Of a stretch of 64,000 bases of DNA, positions 7,052-16,316 are shown piece after piece (position 1 is the stretch's first letter; the number at the start of each line of letters is the position of its first letter). The DNA comes from Thermoleptolyngbya sichuanensis A183 (GTDB taxonomy: Bacteria > Cyanobacteriota > Cyanobacteriia > Elainellales > Elainellaceae): assembly GCF_013177315.1 (NCBI RefSeq), contig NZ_CP053661.1:5084001-5148000 (forward strand). Reading direction: 5' to 3'. A model generated the notes under the pieces. That model worked only from the letters and a program-made list of their open reading frames with translations, did no database searches and was not told the origin of the DNA. The translations under genes and the position numbers were made by a program.

Positions 7052-8695
7052 GGCGGGTTTTTGCTGGAGGGGCTGCGCCTTGGCGGGTCGCTGAATGCGC
7101 CAGAGCCGGTCGGCCTCGGCATCGGGAGCATGGGGATCGCGGTAGACCATCTTGAGGCAATAGCCCTGGCGTTCCAGAACGGTTCGCAATTTTTCGGAGG
7201 GATTGAGCAAAAAGACGGGTTTATAGCCCCGTGCCACCTGAAAGCGAGCGCGATCGCCCACCAGTTGCAGCCGCACATGGGAATCGAGCCGACGGCTAAA
7301 GGCTAGGATGGCGCTGGGATGACGATCGGCAATCACCAGCGGCTTGGCCTCGCGGTTAATCATTTCTGCCACGGGAAGATAGTAGGCGCTGCGGGAAATG
7401 CTCTTATTCCACCACAGATCGGAGTTGGCGCTGTCGAGGGTGTTGCTGAGGGCGATCGCCACCATTGCACCCAGCACGCCGCGCCAGAGCCAGGGTTGCC
7501 AGCGATGCAACTGCCCGCTCGCCTGGGTAACGATCGCCCTAGTAAAGAGATACACCAGCGCCAGTTGCAGCCCAACGTAAGACGGGATCAGGTAGCGAAT
7601 GCGAACCGTGCGCCTGCCGCCCAACAGCACATCCGGCAGCGCCAACCCCAAAAACGGCACCGCCACCAGCAGCAGCACCAGCAGCCAGCAGCGCGGCACC
7701 GTCTGGCGACACAGCACCACCAGCGCCCACCCCACGAGCAGCACCAGCAGCAGATTCGCGGCGGCCAAGTCGATGCCGACCAAAGAGCGGCTGAGGCCCA
7801 AAAACCAACGGTTAATCAAATGGTCAAACGAGGTCACCTCGTTGAGAGAAGCCGTCGTGTCGCGAATGCGGTCGGCCCGCACCACCAGCAGCACCATCCA
7901 CGGCAATAGCGACAGCAGCGCCCCGCCTGCCGATAGCGCGTAGGCACGAGCAGTGTCCGTCAGCCGCCGCTTTTGCAGAACCTGCTCAACACCAAGGATG
8001 TAGAGCGCATGGGCGATCGCCACCAGGGCAAACAAAAGCTGTGTATACAACCCCAGCGCCACGCTCAGCCCGTAAATCGACCAGCTTTGCCAGCTTCGCA
8101 CCCGCATCGCCCGCAGCAGCGCCGCACTCGACAGCACAATGCACAGCGTCCACAGGCTATAGGGCCGCGCCTCCTGAGCATACAAAATATGCAGCGGCGT
8201 GATGGCAAATAGCCCCAAGCTAACCCACGCAGCCACCTGCGACTGAAACAACTCCAGCGCCAGCCAGAACACACACGGCAAGGCCAGCACGCCAAACACC
8301 GCCGACAGCCCCCGCACCGCCCCCGACCCGCTGCCGAACCACTGCATCCATCCGCGCACGCCCAAAAAGTACAGCGGCGTGTGTTCTGCATTGCCCATCA
8401 GCGCCGCCAGCGTGTGCCCCCAGCCGTTTTCTGGCTCCAGGCTTTGATAGCGCATCACCGTTTCGGGCGAAATTACTGCACCCGTAAACTGCTCCTCCAC
8501 AAACTCCACTTTGGTATGCCCCGACGATCGCAGCGAGGTCAGCGCTTCGTCTGTCCAATACACCTTCTGGCTGAGGTTGATGAAGCGGAAGAAAATGCCC
8601 GCGATGAGTAGCGCAATGACGGCATAGCGGAGCCAAGTCGGAACCTTTGGGCATAGGAGTTGACTGACAGAACCTGGCGTTTCGATAGTGTGCAT
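6998..8695 (-). CDS. ArnT/GT39-like membrane glycosyltransferase
   Basis: The 565-residue GT-C-type protein starts at ATG 8695; the open frame continues upstream but overlaps the next gene, so the internal ATG is chosen. The first loop has Y-W-T-D-E-A-L-T-S-L, the acidic D-E motif of GT39/ArnT enzymes, then A-E-H-T-P-L-Y-F-L-G-V-R-G-W and Y-A-Q-E-A-R-P-Y-S-L-W, both classic for the family. About eleven to twelve hydrophobic segments follow, with a soluble C-terminal part (about 455-565) that includes A-D-R-H-P-S-A-I. Such enzymes transfer a sugar from a polyprenyl phosphate donor on the outer face of the membrane. Its last 54 bp overlap the flippase-like gene on the other strand. It lies 35 nt downstream of another membrane gene on the same strand, likely one transcript. 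Confidence 0.85.
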   Translation of the reverse strand: MHTIETPGSVSQLLCPKVPTWLRYAVIALLIAGIFFRFINLSQKVYWTDEALTSLRSSGHTKVEFVEEQFTGAVISPETVMRYQSLEPENGWGHTLAALMGNAEHTPLYFLGVRGWMQWFGSGSGAVRGLSAVFGVLALPCVFWLALELFQSQVAAWVSLGLFAITPLHILYAQEARPYSLWTLCIVLSSAALLRAMRVRSWQSWSIYGLSVALGLYTQLLFALVAIAHALYILGVEQVLQKRRLTDTARAYALSAGGALLSLLPWMVLLVVRADRIRDTTASLNEVTSFDHLINRWFLGLSRSLVGIDLAAANLLLVLLVGWALVVLCRQTVPRCWLLVLLLVAVPFLGLALPDVLLGGRRTVRIRYLIPSYVGLQLALVYLFTRAIVTQASGQLHRWQPWLWRGVLGAMVAIALSNTLDSANSDLWWNKSISRSAYYLPVAEMINREAKPLVIADRHPSAILAFSRRLDSHVRLQLVGDRARFQVARGYKPVFLLNPSEKLRTVLERQGYCLKMVYRDPHAPDAEADRLWRIQRPAKAQPLQQKPASAPADLPRNAEVLSEEG

Positions 8696-8730
8696 AGAGA
8701 CCCTGATGGAGTGGCGATCAGCCGAAGATC

Positions 8731-10536
8731 CTACGGCGGCGGAACCTGAGCGCCTTGTTGGGCAGCCGCATTGGGTGCTGCATAGAGCGTGTAGTCTTCG
8801 TTTTGGTACAGGACGGGAAGATCGAGTTTGGGTGACCCTTTGGATAGAAAATAGGCGGCGCTGTAGGTCTGCATCAGAACGATCGCCTGCTCGGTGGTCA
8901 GGTTGCGATAGCCTTGTGTCATCCGCCGCTGAATGTCCAGACTGTTGTTGCGATCGCGCTGAATCCCCACCCACGGATCGACACTGCCACTCAAGCGAGT
9001 TAAACGGTCAATCCATTCGGCAATCCCGACTGAAGCGGGTGGCACGAGCTTAAATTTAGCAATCGTTGCCCGCTCTGCCAGCCAGTGAAAGTTGTCCAAC
9101 TCCACGGGCGGTGTCACGAAGATGGCATCGCGGGGCGTGTTTTGCTGAATCCATTCACACAATTCCTTGCCGGCCCGGTCGATGCGCTGGGCGCGACTGG
9201 GGAAGTCTTGCAGGGCGATCGCCTGCTGCACAAACACAACCGCCTGCGCTGCACAGACTGCCGCCACAATCCACAAACTCACGCGCCGCAGTCGTTTTGC
9301 TGCTTGCCCAGTTGCACTTGCACCACTATTGGGTAATTCACTGGGCAATCTATTGGGTAATTCACCGTGCAATTGACTGAACGATCCAACGGGCGATCGC
9401 CCGCTCATGGCCTGCTCCAGCGCACAGCACCCCAGCAGGCAGGCATTCAGCGGCAGCATAATATCGCCAAACCGAAACGGGTAGTATTGCAAGAACTTGC
9501 CTTCGGTGTCGAAGGGCGCGGCCAGCAGTCCAGCCACAAAGGGAATCAGGCTGCACAGCAGAAACGCAGTGAGGCCCATCCGCGCCTGGTAATGGGGGGT
9601 GTGCAACTGTCGCCGCTGTTTGGCGATGCGGTGCAGTAAAACGGCACTTCCGAGGGCGATCGCCAACAGCATCACTGGCTTCAGCCACCAGCCCCCGTCC
9701 CAGGACAGCGGGTTCAGGTGATGCGGCGTGCGGATAAACACGTAAACGAAGGATTCTGAAAAGCGTCCCTCCGGCGTTTGCGTGGTCAACTGTTGCAGCA
9801 CGGGGCGAATCGAAAACACCGCGCCCACCGCGTACAGAGCCAGCATTTTGAGGACATTGCCCAGATTGCGGAGCAGATCACGCCGCCACAGCCCCAGCCA
9901 GGCGATCGCCACCAGGAAGGCCCAGCCGCCCACCAGCGTATGAAACGAAGTCGCCACGCCCAGCAGCAGCCCCGCCAGCACGATGCGCCCCTCCAGCAGC
10001 AGCCCAAGGGCAAACAAAATGCAGGTGTAGGCCGGAATTTTCGGCTCGATGCCGCCAAATAGCCACTCGCGGGAAACCGTGCCCTGTGCCCCCGACGCGC
10101 CGCTCAGGCCCGTATTGACATAGAGGAACAGAATCATCGACAGCAGCAGCAGCGGCAGGCTCAGCCCAATGCGACGGCTGAGGAAGACCAGCCCTGCCGA
10201 TAACCCTGTGTAGCCCAGCAGTCTGCCAATGATCGAGGTAGGCAGGAACCCCCACGCATCCGCCATGCGTCCAAAGATCGCAATAAACGGAACGCGATAG
10301 CCAGGGGGCTGATTCAGATACCAGTCCTGGGGAAGCCAGTTTGGATTAGCCTGCTGGCGGGCAAAGGGGAGGATGTTCGTTTCATTCACCTGGCCCATGT
10401 TGCCAGCCAAGAGACACCGCAGGCTGACCAGCCCTACCAGCAGCAGCACAGGCAGCCAGAGCGATGCAACTGCTGCGAGGGGGGCTCGAATCTGCTTTCC
10501 AAACTTTCTCTGAAAATCCTTGCCGAGGGTACTCAT
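8731..10536 (-). CDS. Large GT-C-like membrane protein (possible DUF6798 type)
   Basis: A 601-residue protein with around ten hydrophobic segments and a soluble C-terminal region. The start is placed at ATG 10536; a TTG four codons upstream is also in frame. The first periplasmic loop after the first membrane segment is long and contains N-W-L-P-Q-D-W-Y-L-N-Q-P-P-G-Y-R. The tail contains L-C-E-W-I-Q-Q-N-T-P-R-D-A-I-F-V-T-P-P, a pattern recalled from DUF6798-type cyanobacterial proteins; this could not be checked. It precedes the GT39-like gene on the same strand and is divergent from the tandem GT-C pair with only 75 bp between. A role in sugar transfer or polymer assembly is inference. Gene is certain; family assignment is moderate. 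Confidence 0.72.
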   Translation of the reverse strand: MSTLGKDFQRKFGKQIRAPLAAVASLWLPVLLLVGLVSLRCLLAGNMGQVNETNILPFARQQANPNWLPQDWYLNQPPGYRVPFIAIFGRMADAWGFLPTSIIGRLLGYTGLSAGLVFLSRRIGLSLPLLLLSMILFLYVNTGLSGASGAQGTVSREWLFGGIEPKIPAYTCILFALGLLLEGRIVLAGLLLGVATSFHTLVGGWAFLVAIAWLGLWRRDLLRNLGNVLKMLALYAVGAVFSIRPVLQQLTTQTPEGRFSESFVYVFIRTPHHLNPLSWDGGWWLKPVMLLAIALGSAVLLHRIAKQRRQLHTPHYQARMGLTAFLLCSLIPFVAGLLAAPFDTEGKFLQYYPFRFGDIMLPLNACLLGCCALEQAMSGRSPVGSFSQLHGELPNRLPSELPNSGASATGQAAKRLRRVSLWIVAAVCAAQAVVFVQQAIALQDFPSRAQRIDRAGKELCEWIQQNTPRDAIFVTPPVELDNFHWLAERATIAKFKLVPPASVGIAEWIDRLTRLSGSVDPWVGIQRDRNNSLDIQRRMTQGYRNLTTEQAIVLMQTYSAAYFLSKGSPKLDLPVLYQNEDYTLYAAPNAAAQQGAQVPPP

Positions 10537-10611
10537 GGCGACCGTCAAAACCTAAGGTACTATTACACTACTCTGGGTCGCGTCCGCAAAGTTTTGTAAC
10601 CTCGCTCTGCC

Positions 10612-12501
10612 ATGTCACGTTCCCGCCCCTGGTTTTACCCATCTGCTCTAGCGACGGCAACTGATAAAATGCCGAAATTCGCGAAGCAATCCCTGTGGGA
10701 ACCACACGTTTGGTTTTGGCTAGGGCTAAGCCTGCTGGTGTCGCTGCTCTACTATCTGCCTGCGCTGATTCAGGTGTTGAGTCATGCCTACGTGGTGCAG
10801 GACGATGCGCGGCAGCATGTCACCTGGATGCTGCGCTTTGTCGATCCAGATCTGTTCCCCAACGATATTCACGCCGACTATTTCCAGGCGGTTGCGCCTA
10901 AGGGTTACACCACGCTCTACTGGGTCTTTGCCCAGCTTGGTGTTGATCCGCTGCTGCTGCACAAGCTGCTGCCGCCCGTGCTGGCGCTGGCGACGACGGC
11001 GCTGTGTTTCATCACTGTGCTAGAAATTTTGCCCGTGCCCTTTGCCGGGTTCCTGTCGGCGCTGCTGCTCAACCAGGGCTTTTGGATGCGGGATGATATT
11101 GTGTCGGCGACTCCTGTCGCCTTCGTTTACCCGTTTTTCTTTGCGTTCCTCTATTTCTTATTGCGGCAAAAATTGCTGCCCCTGCTAGGAATCATTGCGC
11201 TACAGGGATTGTTTTACCCACAAGTCTTGTTTGTCTATTGCGGCATTTTGCTGGTACGGCTGCTGCGGTTTGACGGCTGGCGACCGGGTCTGACCTATGA
11301 CCGTCAACACTATCGCAGGGCGATCGCCGGACTGATCGTTGCCTTCTTTGTCCTATTGCCCTACGTGCTGCGAAACCACGGCTTTGGCCCAACCGTTTCC
11401 GCCGCCGAGTCGCTGCAAATGCCCACCTTCTGGGAGCCGAACTGGTCAGAGTTTTATCTCTCTGACCCGTTTGAGTACTACCTCCGCTACTGGCTCTGCG
11501 GCAAACGAGCGGGAATGCTCCCCGGCGACTGGTGTTCGGTCGATTATGGCCCGCTGAACTGGCTCTATCCCGACAACGGCGACCCCACCCAGCCGCCTAT
11601 TCACCTCAGCCGGGTGCGGTTTGGGCTACCACAGGTGATTTTTGCGCTGCTGCTGCCCCTGCTGCTGCGGCTGCCCCGACGGTTTCCGCTGGCCCGTTGG
11701 GTCAATGGCAACGCCCATGTATTTGGACAGGCGATCGCCGCTTCAGTAGCGCTCTACGTCCTGGCCTACCTGGTTCGCTTCAAGCTGCACCTGCCCAACC
11801 GCTATACCGAGCATACCTTTCGCGTGGTGGCGATTCTGGCGGCGGGAATTGGGCTGGCGCTAATTTTCGATGCGCTGCTGCGGTGGGTGCAATCGGCGCG
11901 GGTGCGGCTGGCTCCGCTGGGGCTGGCGGGTCTGCTGACGGCGCTGCTGCTGGGCTATCCGCTGTTTTTGCGAATCAACGAAAATGCTTACCCCATCACG
12001 GATTACGTAATCGGCACAGCGCAACCGGAACTGTATGAATTTTTGGCGGCGCAGCCCAAGGACACGCGCATTGCCTCGATTGCGCCAGAGATGAACAATT
12101 TGCCCAGCTTTACACGGCGATCGCTCGTGGCGGGCGGCAGGGGCTACGCCATTCCTTACCACCTGGGCTACTACAACGAAGTCGTGGGGCGATCGCTCGC
12201 GCTGATCCAGGCGCAATACACCCCCAGCCTGGACACACTCCAGCAGTTCATCCAGCAGCAGGAGGTAGATTTCTGGCTACTCCAGCGCAACGCCTTTCGT
12301 CCCGGATATTTCCGGATCAATCCGTCGCTGGTGGAATACGCCGACCGCATTGGCGACTTGCTCGCCCAGATTGAAAGTGGTATCGTTCCGGCGCTCTCGC
12401 GCATTCCCCGACGCTGCATTGGCTACGAAGATCAGACCTATCAAATAATCGACGCTAACTGTGTGCTGACGCTGAACCGCCTGCGGAGGAACCCGGCGTG
12501 A
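10612..12501 (+). CDS. GT-C-like multi-spanning membrane protein, paralogue 1
   Basis: The protein has 629 residues. The first membrane segment (about 34-55) is followed by Y-V-V-Q-D-D-A-R-Q-H with the paired acidic residues expected in the first loop of GT-C glycosyltransferases, then D-P-D-L-F-P-N-D and A-D-Y-F-Q-A-V-A-P. About ten further segments follow, and the C-terminal 150 residues form a soluble domain (Q-P-K-D-T-R-I-A-S-I onwards). It is clearly homologous end to end with the next gene, so the two arose by tandem duplication. The start is ATG 10612; ATG 10669 is an alternative. The stop overlaps the GTG start of the next gene by four bases. Substrate unknown. Confidence 0.78.
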   Translation: MSRSRPWFYPSALATATDKMPKFAKQSLWEPHVWFWLGLSLLVSLLYYLPALIQVLSHAYVVQDDARQHVTWMLRFVDPDLFPNDIHADYFQAVAPKGYTTLYWVFAQLGVDPLLLHKLLPPVLALATTALCFITVLEILPVPFAGFLSALLLNQGFWMRDDIVSATPVAFVYPFFFAFLYFLLRQKLLPLLGIIALQGLFYPQVLFVYCGILLVRLLRFDGWRPGLTYDRQHYRRAIAGLIVAFFVLLPYVLRNHGFGPTVSAAESLQMPTFWEPNWSEFYLSDPFEYYLRYWLCGKRAGMLPGDWCSVDYGPLNWLYPDNGDPTQPPIHLSRVRFGLPQVIFALLLPLLLRLPRRFPLARWVNGNAHVFGQAIAASVALYVLAYLVRFKLHLPNRYTEHTFRVVAILAAGIGLALIFDALLRWVQSARVRLAPLGLAGLLTALLLGYPLFLRINENAYPITDYVIGTAQPELYEFLAAQPKDTRIASIAPEMNNLPSFTRRSLVAGGRGYAIPYHLGYYNEVVGRSLALIQAQYTPSLDTLQQFIQQQEVDFWLLQRNAFRPGYFRINPSLVEYADRIGDLLAQIESGIVPALSRIPRRCIGYEDQTYQIIDANCVLTLNRLRRNPA

Positions 12502-14192
12502 CGCACCAATCCAATGCTCACCCGCTTCTGGCAAACACGCGCCGCAGTCGATGGTTTTGGCTGGGCGCAAGCTTGCTGGTGGCGATCGCCTACAGCAGCC
12601 TAGTGCTGCAACGGGCCTTTCGCGCCGAATACGTGGTGCAGGATGATGCGCGGCAGCACTTGTTTTGGATGCAGCGGTTTTTAGACCCCGACTTGTTTGC
12701 TAATGACCTGATTGCCGACTATTTTCAGTCCGTTGCGCCCTGGGGGTTTACCACTTTCTATCGGCTATTTGCCGCCTTGGGCATTGACCCGCTGCTGCTC
12801 AGCAAACTGCTGCCGCCCGTGCTGGCGCTGGTGGCGACGGGTTTTGGCTTTGGCGTGGCAATGCAATTCCTCCCGGTGCCCATCGGCGGCTTCTTTGCGG
12901 CGGTGCTGCTAAACCTGGTGTTTTGGTCCCACGATGATCTGGCTTCGGCCACGCCCCGCGCCTTTATGATTCCGCTGTTTCTGGCGTTTCTGTACACGCT
13001 GCTGCGGCGACACTGGGGCTGCTGGCTGGCGATCGCCCTCATGGGCCTGTTCTACCCGCAATACGCGCTGGTGTGCGGCGGCGTGCTGGCGTTCTCGCTG
13101 GTGCAGTGGCAAAAGGGACAGATGGATCTGACGCACCGCCGCGCCGATTGGGTGTTTTTGGGCATCGGACTGGGGATCACAGTGGCGACGCTGCTGCCCT
13201 ACCTGCTGGCGGCCAATCCCTACGGCCCGGCGCTGACCGCAGCCGACGTGCTGGATGACCCGGAATTTCTGGGCGACGGGCGCGGCCGCTTCTTTCTAGA
13301 CGATGCCACTATGTTCTGGCTGTCGGGACATCGCAGCGGTCTGTTTCCCACCTTCAAGCCGCCGCTCATGGGGCTGGGCGTGTTTTTGCCGCTGCTGCTG
13401 TGGAAGCTGCCCACGCCACTGGTGCGCCAGGTCAAGCATCTGGGGCTGCTGCTGCGGATTGTGGCGGCCGCACTGGTGCTGTTTGTTGCGGCCCATGCGC
13501 TGCTGTTTCGGCTGCACCTGCCCAGTCGCTATACGGGCTACACGCTGCGGTTTGTGCTGTGCTTTGCGGCGGCGATCGCCCTGACGCTGTTCCTGGATGC
13601 GGGGCTACGCTGGCTGCATAGGGCACAAGTTCGGTGGCTGCCTGCGGTGGTGCTGCTTGGGGGAATCGGGGCGATCGCCGCCAGCGTTTGGTTCTATCCG
13701 CGCTACATTACGCCCTTTCCCGCCGACGAGTTTCGGGTGGGTCGTGCCCCCGCCCTGTATGAGTTCTTTGCCCAGCAGCCTAAAGATATTGTGATTGCTT
13801 CTCTAGAAGACGAAGCCGACTTTATTCCGGTCTTTTCCAGTCGCTCGATCCTGTTTGGACGGGAGTACGCCATTCCCTACCACAAAGCCTACGGACAGCA
13901 GATGCGCCAGCGGGCGATCGACCTGATTCGCGCCCAATACACCCTCGATCCGGCGCTGCTGCGAGCCACGATCGACCGCTACAGCATCGACTTCTGGCTG
14001 ATCTCCCGCGCCACGTTTCGTCTCGGCACGCTGCAAGCGCTCAAGTTTCGCCAATATCCGGAGGCACTGACCGAAGCCCAGGCTAATCTGCAAACCGCAA
14101 AACCCATCCTGGCGAGACGCATCAACCGCTGCCAGGTTTTGCAAGTTGAGGAATGGACAGTGTTAGATGCCGCCTGTCTGCGCGGCAGATGA
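12498..14192 (+). CDS. GT-C-like multi-spanning membrane protein, paralogue 2
   Basis: A 564-residue paralogue of the preceding protein. It shares Y-V-V-Q-D-D-A-R-Q-H near residue 45, the D-P-D-L-F-x-N-D and A-D-Y-F-Q-S-V-A-P motifs, the L-F-Y-P-Q segment, L-H-L-P-S-R-Y-T and the C-terminal Q-P-K-D-x-x-I-A-S / Y-A-I-P-Y-H / R-A-Q-Y-T block. GTG 12498 overlaps the upstream stop (GTGA) and is preceded by GGAGGA at 12485-12490, so coupled translation is very likely. Compared with paralogue 1 it lacks about 65 residues, mostly the loop that carries a Cys-rich stretch (residues about 297-310) there. Function unknown; lipid-linked sugar transfer is the best guess from the acidic loop motif. Confidence 0.78.
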   Translation: MTHQSNAHPLLANTRRSRWFWLGASLLVAIAYSSLVLQRAFRAEYVVQDDARQHLFWMQRFLDPDLFANDLIADYFQSVAPWGFTTFYRLFAALGIDPLLLSKLLPPVLALVATGFGFGVAMQFLPVPIGGFFAAVLLNLVFWSHDDLASATPRAFMIPLFLAFLYTLLRRHWGCWLAIALMGLFYPQYALVCGGVLAFSLVQWQKGQMDLTHRRADWVFLGIGLGITVATLLPYLLAANPYGPALTAADVLDDPEFLGDGRGRFFLDDATMFWLSGHRSGLFPTFKPPLMGLGVFLPLLLWKLPTPLVRQVKHLGLLLRIVAAALVLFVAAHALLFRLHLPSRYTGYTLRFVLCFAAAIALTLFLDAGLRWLHRAQVRWLPAVVLLGGIGAIAASVWFYPRYITPFPADEFRVGRAPALYEFFAQQPKDIVIASLEDEADFIPVFSSRSILFGREYAIPYHKAYGQQMRQRAIDLIRAQYTLDPALLRATIDRYSIDFWLISRATFRLGTLQALKFRQYPEALTEAQANLQTAKPILARRINRCQVLQVEEWTVLDAACLRGR

Positions 14193-14801
14193 ATCCATCA
14201 AGATAGACCAAAGCTGTAGGTTTAAGTGGAATCTATTCTGCTAAAACATTCGTCCCCTCTATACAGAACTTGCCGACTTGGGTTACAGTTCAACTTGAAA
14301 ACTTGACAAAAGCTTTAAAAAATACAGATTATTACGGAACCTTGCTCTAAAACTTGATACACAAACATCGACAGGAGAATTCAGTATTCGAGGGCTGGTG
14401 TTTTTGCATAACCCCCACGCAAAGCGTAGATATAAGACGCATGGGGTTCCTTGACAGATGTCAGGATCTCGCCAATGAAGTTCATCAAAGCTTTAAGCTT
14501 GGCGTGACTTCAGTCACACCGAAGGCGTAAAAGCCTCTGATAGCATTTAATGCAATCGGGTAAATACATGCAAAGGTTAAGCAGCAAGTTACGCAGAGAT
14601 CGACGGCAAGGCTCAACGCCAGGAATGTGTTGCTTTCGGTATTGCTCTCAGCGCAGCTCTCAATTTGCACTTCGGGTTTCACATTTGAGTTCTAGCCGCT
14701 GAGTCGCTGCTTGATCACTGGGGTTTGTCTACTATCACAGTTCGCTTTAGCGGGTTCGGAAGCTGAGTTTGAGGCTTGGTTTGACAAGGGAGCATTAGGT
14801 T
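14193..14801. other. Intergenic region, about 610 bp
   Basis: No gene was accepted. The stretch from about 14405 to 14540 is rich in small hairpins (separate entry). A 65-codon frame on the minus strand (14485-14682) has no recognisable family. Confidence 0.6.
14405..14540. mobile_element. Possible remnant end of an IS200/IS605-like element
   Basis: Three small perfect hairpins cluster here: ACGC-aaa-GCGT (14417-14427), the outer AACCCC/GGGGTT pair (14410-14448) and GTGACT-tc-AGTCAC (14504-14517). Subterminal hairpins without inverted ends and close to GC-poor DNA are what IS200/IS605 ends look like. No tnpA or tnpB coding sequence is present, so this is only a weak suggestion. Confidence 0.25.
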
Positions 14802-16109
14802 GTGGTAACCACGCAAGTTGATCACTATTATCGGCAAATTAGTCTGGAAGAGCAGACGATCTACGACCATCTCCTGCACTGGATTGAGCATGAAACGCCA
14901 GAGCAGATGGTCGATCGCTTTCATGCGCTGTTTATTGATGGCTCTCGCTATAGTGATCCCGATATCGTGGCGGCGCTTGATAAGGTCACAGCCTCTCGCC
15001 TTGCGTCCGAAGAATTTCGCTATGTCTTAAACCGCTGTTGCCACATCTTGATTAACCGCTGGCAGGCGCGATCGCAGTCTCAGTTGGCCATCCCCAAGCT
15101 AATTGAACTGTTTGAAAACAATGCTGCCCAAGCCCAGAGCCAGATCAGCATCCACCGCTCGCGATCGCTCCGCCGCCTCCGGGAGTTGACTCGCCAATTC
15201 ACCGAAACCGAGCAATATTTGACGCTGCGTCGCCTGGCCCAAGTGTTGAGCGAGGCCGCCGAGGCGCAGCAGGGCAACGGACAACGCCCCCTGGGCACTT
15301 TGATTCCGCGCTATCCCTACCTATACGAGCATTGCCTGATCAGCGAAGACTGCACCCGTGAGCAGCAGAACACGGTTCGCCAAGTACGGGCATCGCGGCA
15401 GCACAAGTTTGAGGTTGACCTGTCGCAATATCTGACCTATCAGGTGCGTCAAGATCGGGCGGCCGAAAATGCCTTTGTGGGGGCGATCGCCACGCCTTCG
15501 ACTCCTCGACTGATTCACCCAGTCTCTAACCCCACCCTCTTAGAAGATCAAGACTTGAATCGCGTGGTGCGCCACTACACCGGCAAAATCGAAGGAAGCC
15601 GCAGCTACAAAGATTTGGCTCAAAATTTTCTGGCCCAGAGCAACTACACGCACTGTTTCGCCGATTTTAAGAACGACCTGTACGAATACATCACGTCGTC
15701 CGTCGATCCGGAGTATGGGCGCAGACAGTTCAACAACCAACTCTACGGCTATCTAAAGGACATCATGCCCGACAGCGACGACCAGCGCCTTAACGACTTC
15801 TTGCTCGTTCGCACCTGTAGTCATCTGCTGAATTTCCTGGTGGTAGACAGCGCTCAGCACCCTAAGCATTTTGTCTTCGTAGATCTATTGACGAATCTTG
15901 GCCCGATGCTGACGACAGGACTACTGCTCAAGATTGTGCTGCTGTGTCGCAAGGTCAAGCCCGCCCTGGAACGGCGCTTCTCAATTTTATTCAGCCATTA
16001 CGAATCTTGTTCTCGTGATGCAGTGAGCTGGCTCATTGAGGCGCTGGAAAATCTAAACGTAGCGCTCAGCGTTAATTTTGGCTCCGTCGATTTGTCCTTC
16101 TTAACTTAA
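14802..16109 (+). CDS. Conserved hypothetical protein, 435 aa
   Basis: The protein is soluble, rich in Arg, Gln and Leu, and predicted largely helical, with no membrane segment or signal peptide. The N-terminal third is compact (Y-D-H-L-L-H-W-I-E-H, R-C-C-H-I-L-I-N-R-W); a central helical region (R-S-L-R-R-L-R-E-L-T) is followed by a tyrosine-rich stretch (Y-P-Y-L-Y-E-H-C). No catalytic motif was recognised. The overall texture resembles a long protein conserved across cyanobacteria, but no family name could be assigned. The start is GTG 14802, since no ATG lies near it in frame. It is a single gene, followed by a GC-rich hairpin. Confidence 0.75.
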   Translation: MVTTQVDHYYRQISLEEQTIYDHLLHWIEHETPEQMVDRFHALFIDGSRYSDPDIVAALDKVTASRLASEEFRYVLNRCCHILINRWQARSQSQLAIPKLIELFENNAAQAQSQISIHRSRSLRRLRELTRQFTETEQYLTLRRLAQVLSEAAEAQQGNGQRPLGTLIPRYPYLYEHCLISEDCTREQQNTVRQVRASRQHKFEVDLSQYLTYQVRQDRAAENAFVGAIATPSTPRLIHPVSNPTLLEDQDLNRVVRHYTGKIEGSRSYKDLAQNFLAQSNYTHCFADFKNDLYEYITSSVDPEYGRRQFNNQLYGYLKDIMPDSDDQRLNDFLLVRTCSHLLNFLVVDSAQHPKHFVFVDLLTNLGPMLTTGLLLKIVLLCRKVKPALERRFSILFSHYESCSRDAVSWLIEALENLNVALSVNFGSVDLSFLT

Positions 16110-16164
16110 TTTCTAGACCTCAACCCACTTAACTTCAAATCACTTGCCCTCAAATCACAACGCT

Positions 16165-16186
16165 GCCGGGTTTCCGGCTTTGTTCA
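16165..16186 (+). terminator. Possible rho-independent terminator
   Basis: GCCGG-gttt-CCGGC followed by TTTGTT, 55 bp after the stop of the 435-residue hypothetical gene. The stem is short and the T run imperfect. Confidence 0.35.
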
Positions 16187-16316
16187 GTTCTTCATAAGCG
16201 CCTTCCCATGCTAACCTTTCAAACTGCGCGGTAAGGGTAGCATAGGATGGATAAAACGCGGTATTCTTAGAAAAGTGACTAAACCATTTTCTGCAATCAG
16301 TTAAGGAGTGTTTTGC

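Noticed and set aside
7319-7909. 196-codon frame opposite the GT39-like gene
   Set aside because: Antisense shadow; Gln/His/Arg-rich composition is that of the reverse of a Leu/Ala-rich membrane protein.
14485-14682. 65-codon minus-strand frame
   Set aside because: Its tail falls in the hairpin cluster; no recognisable domain, so not called a gene.
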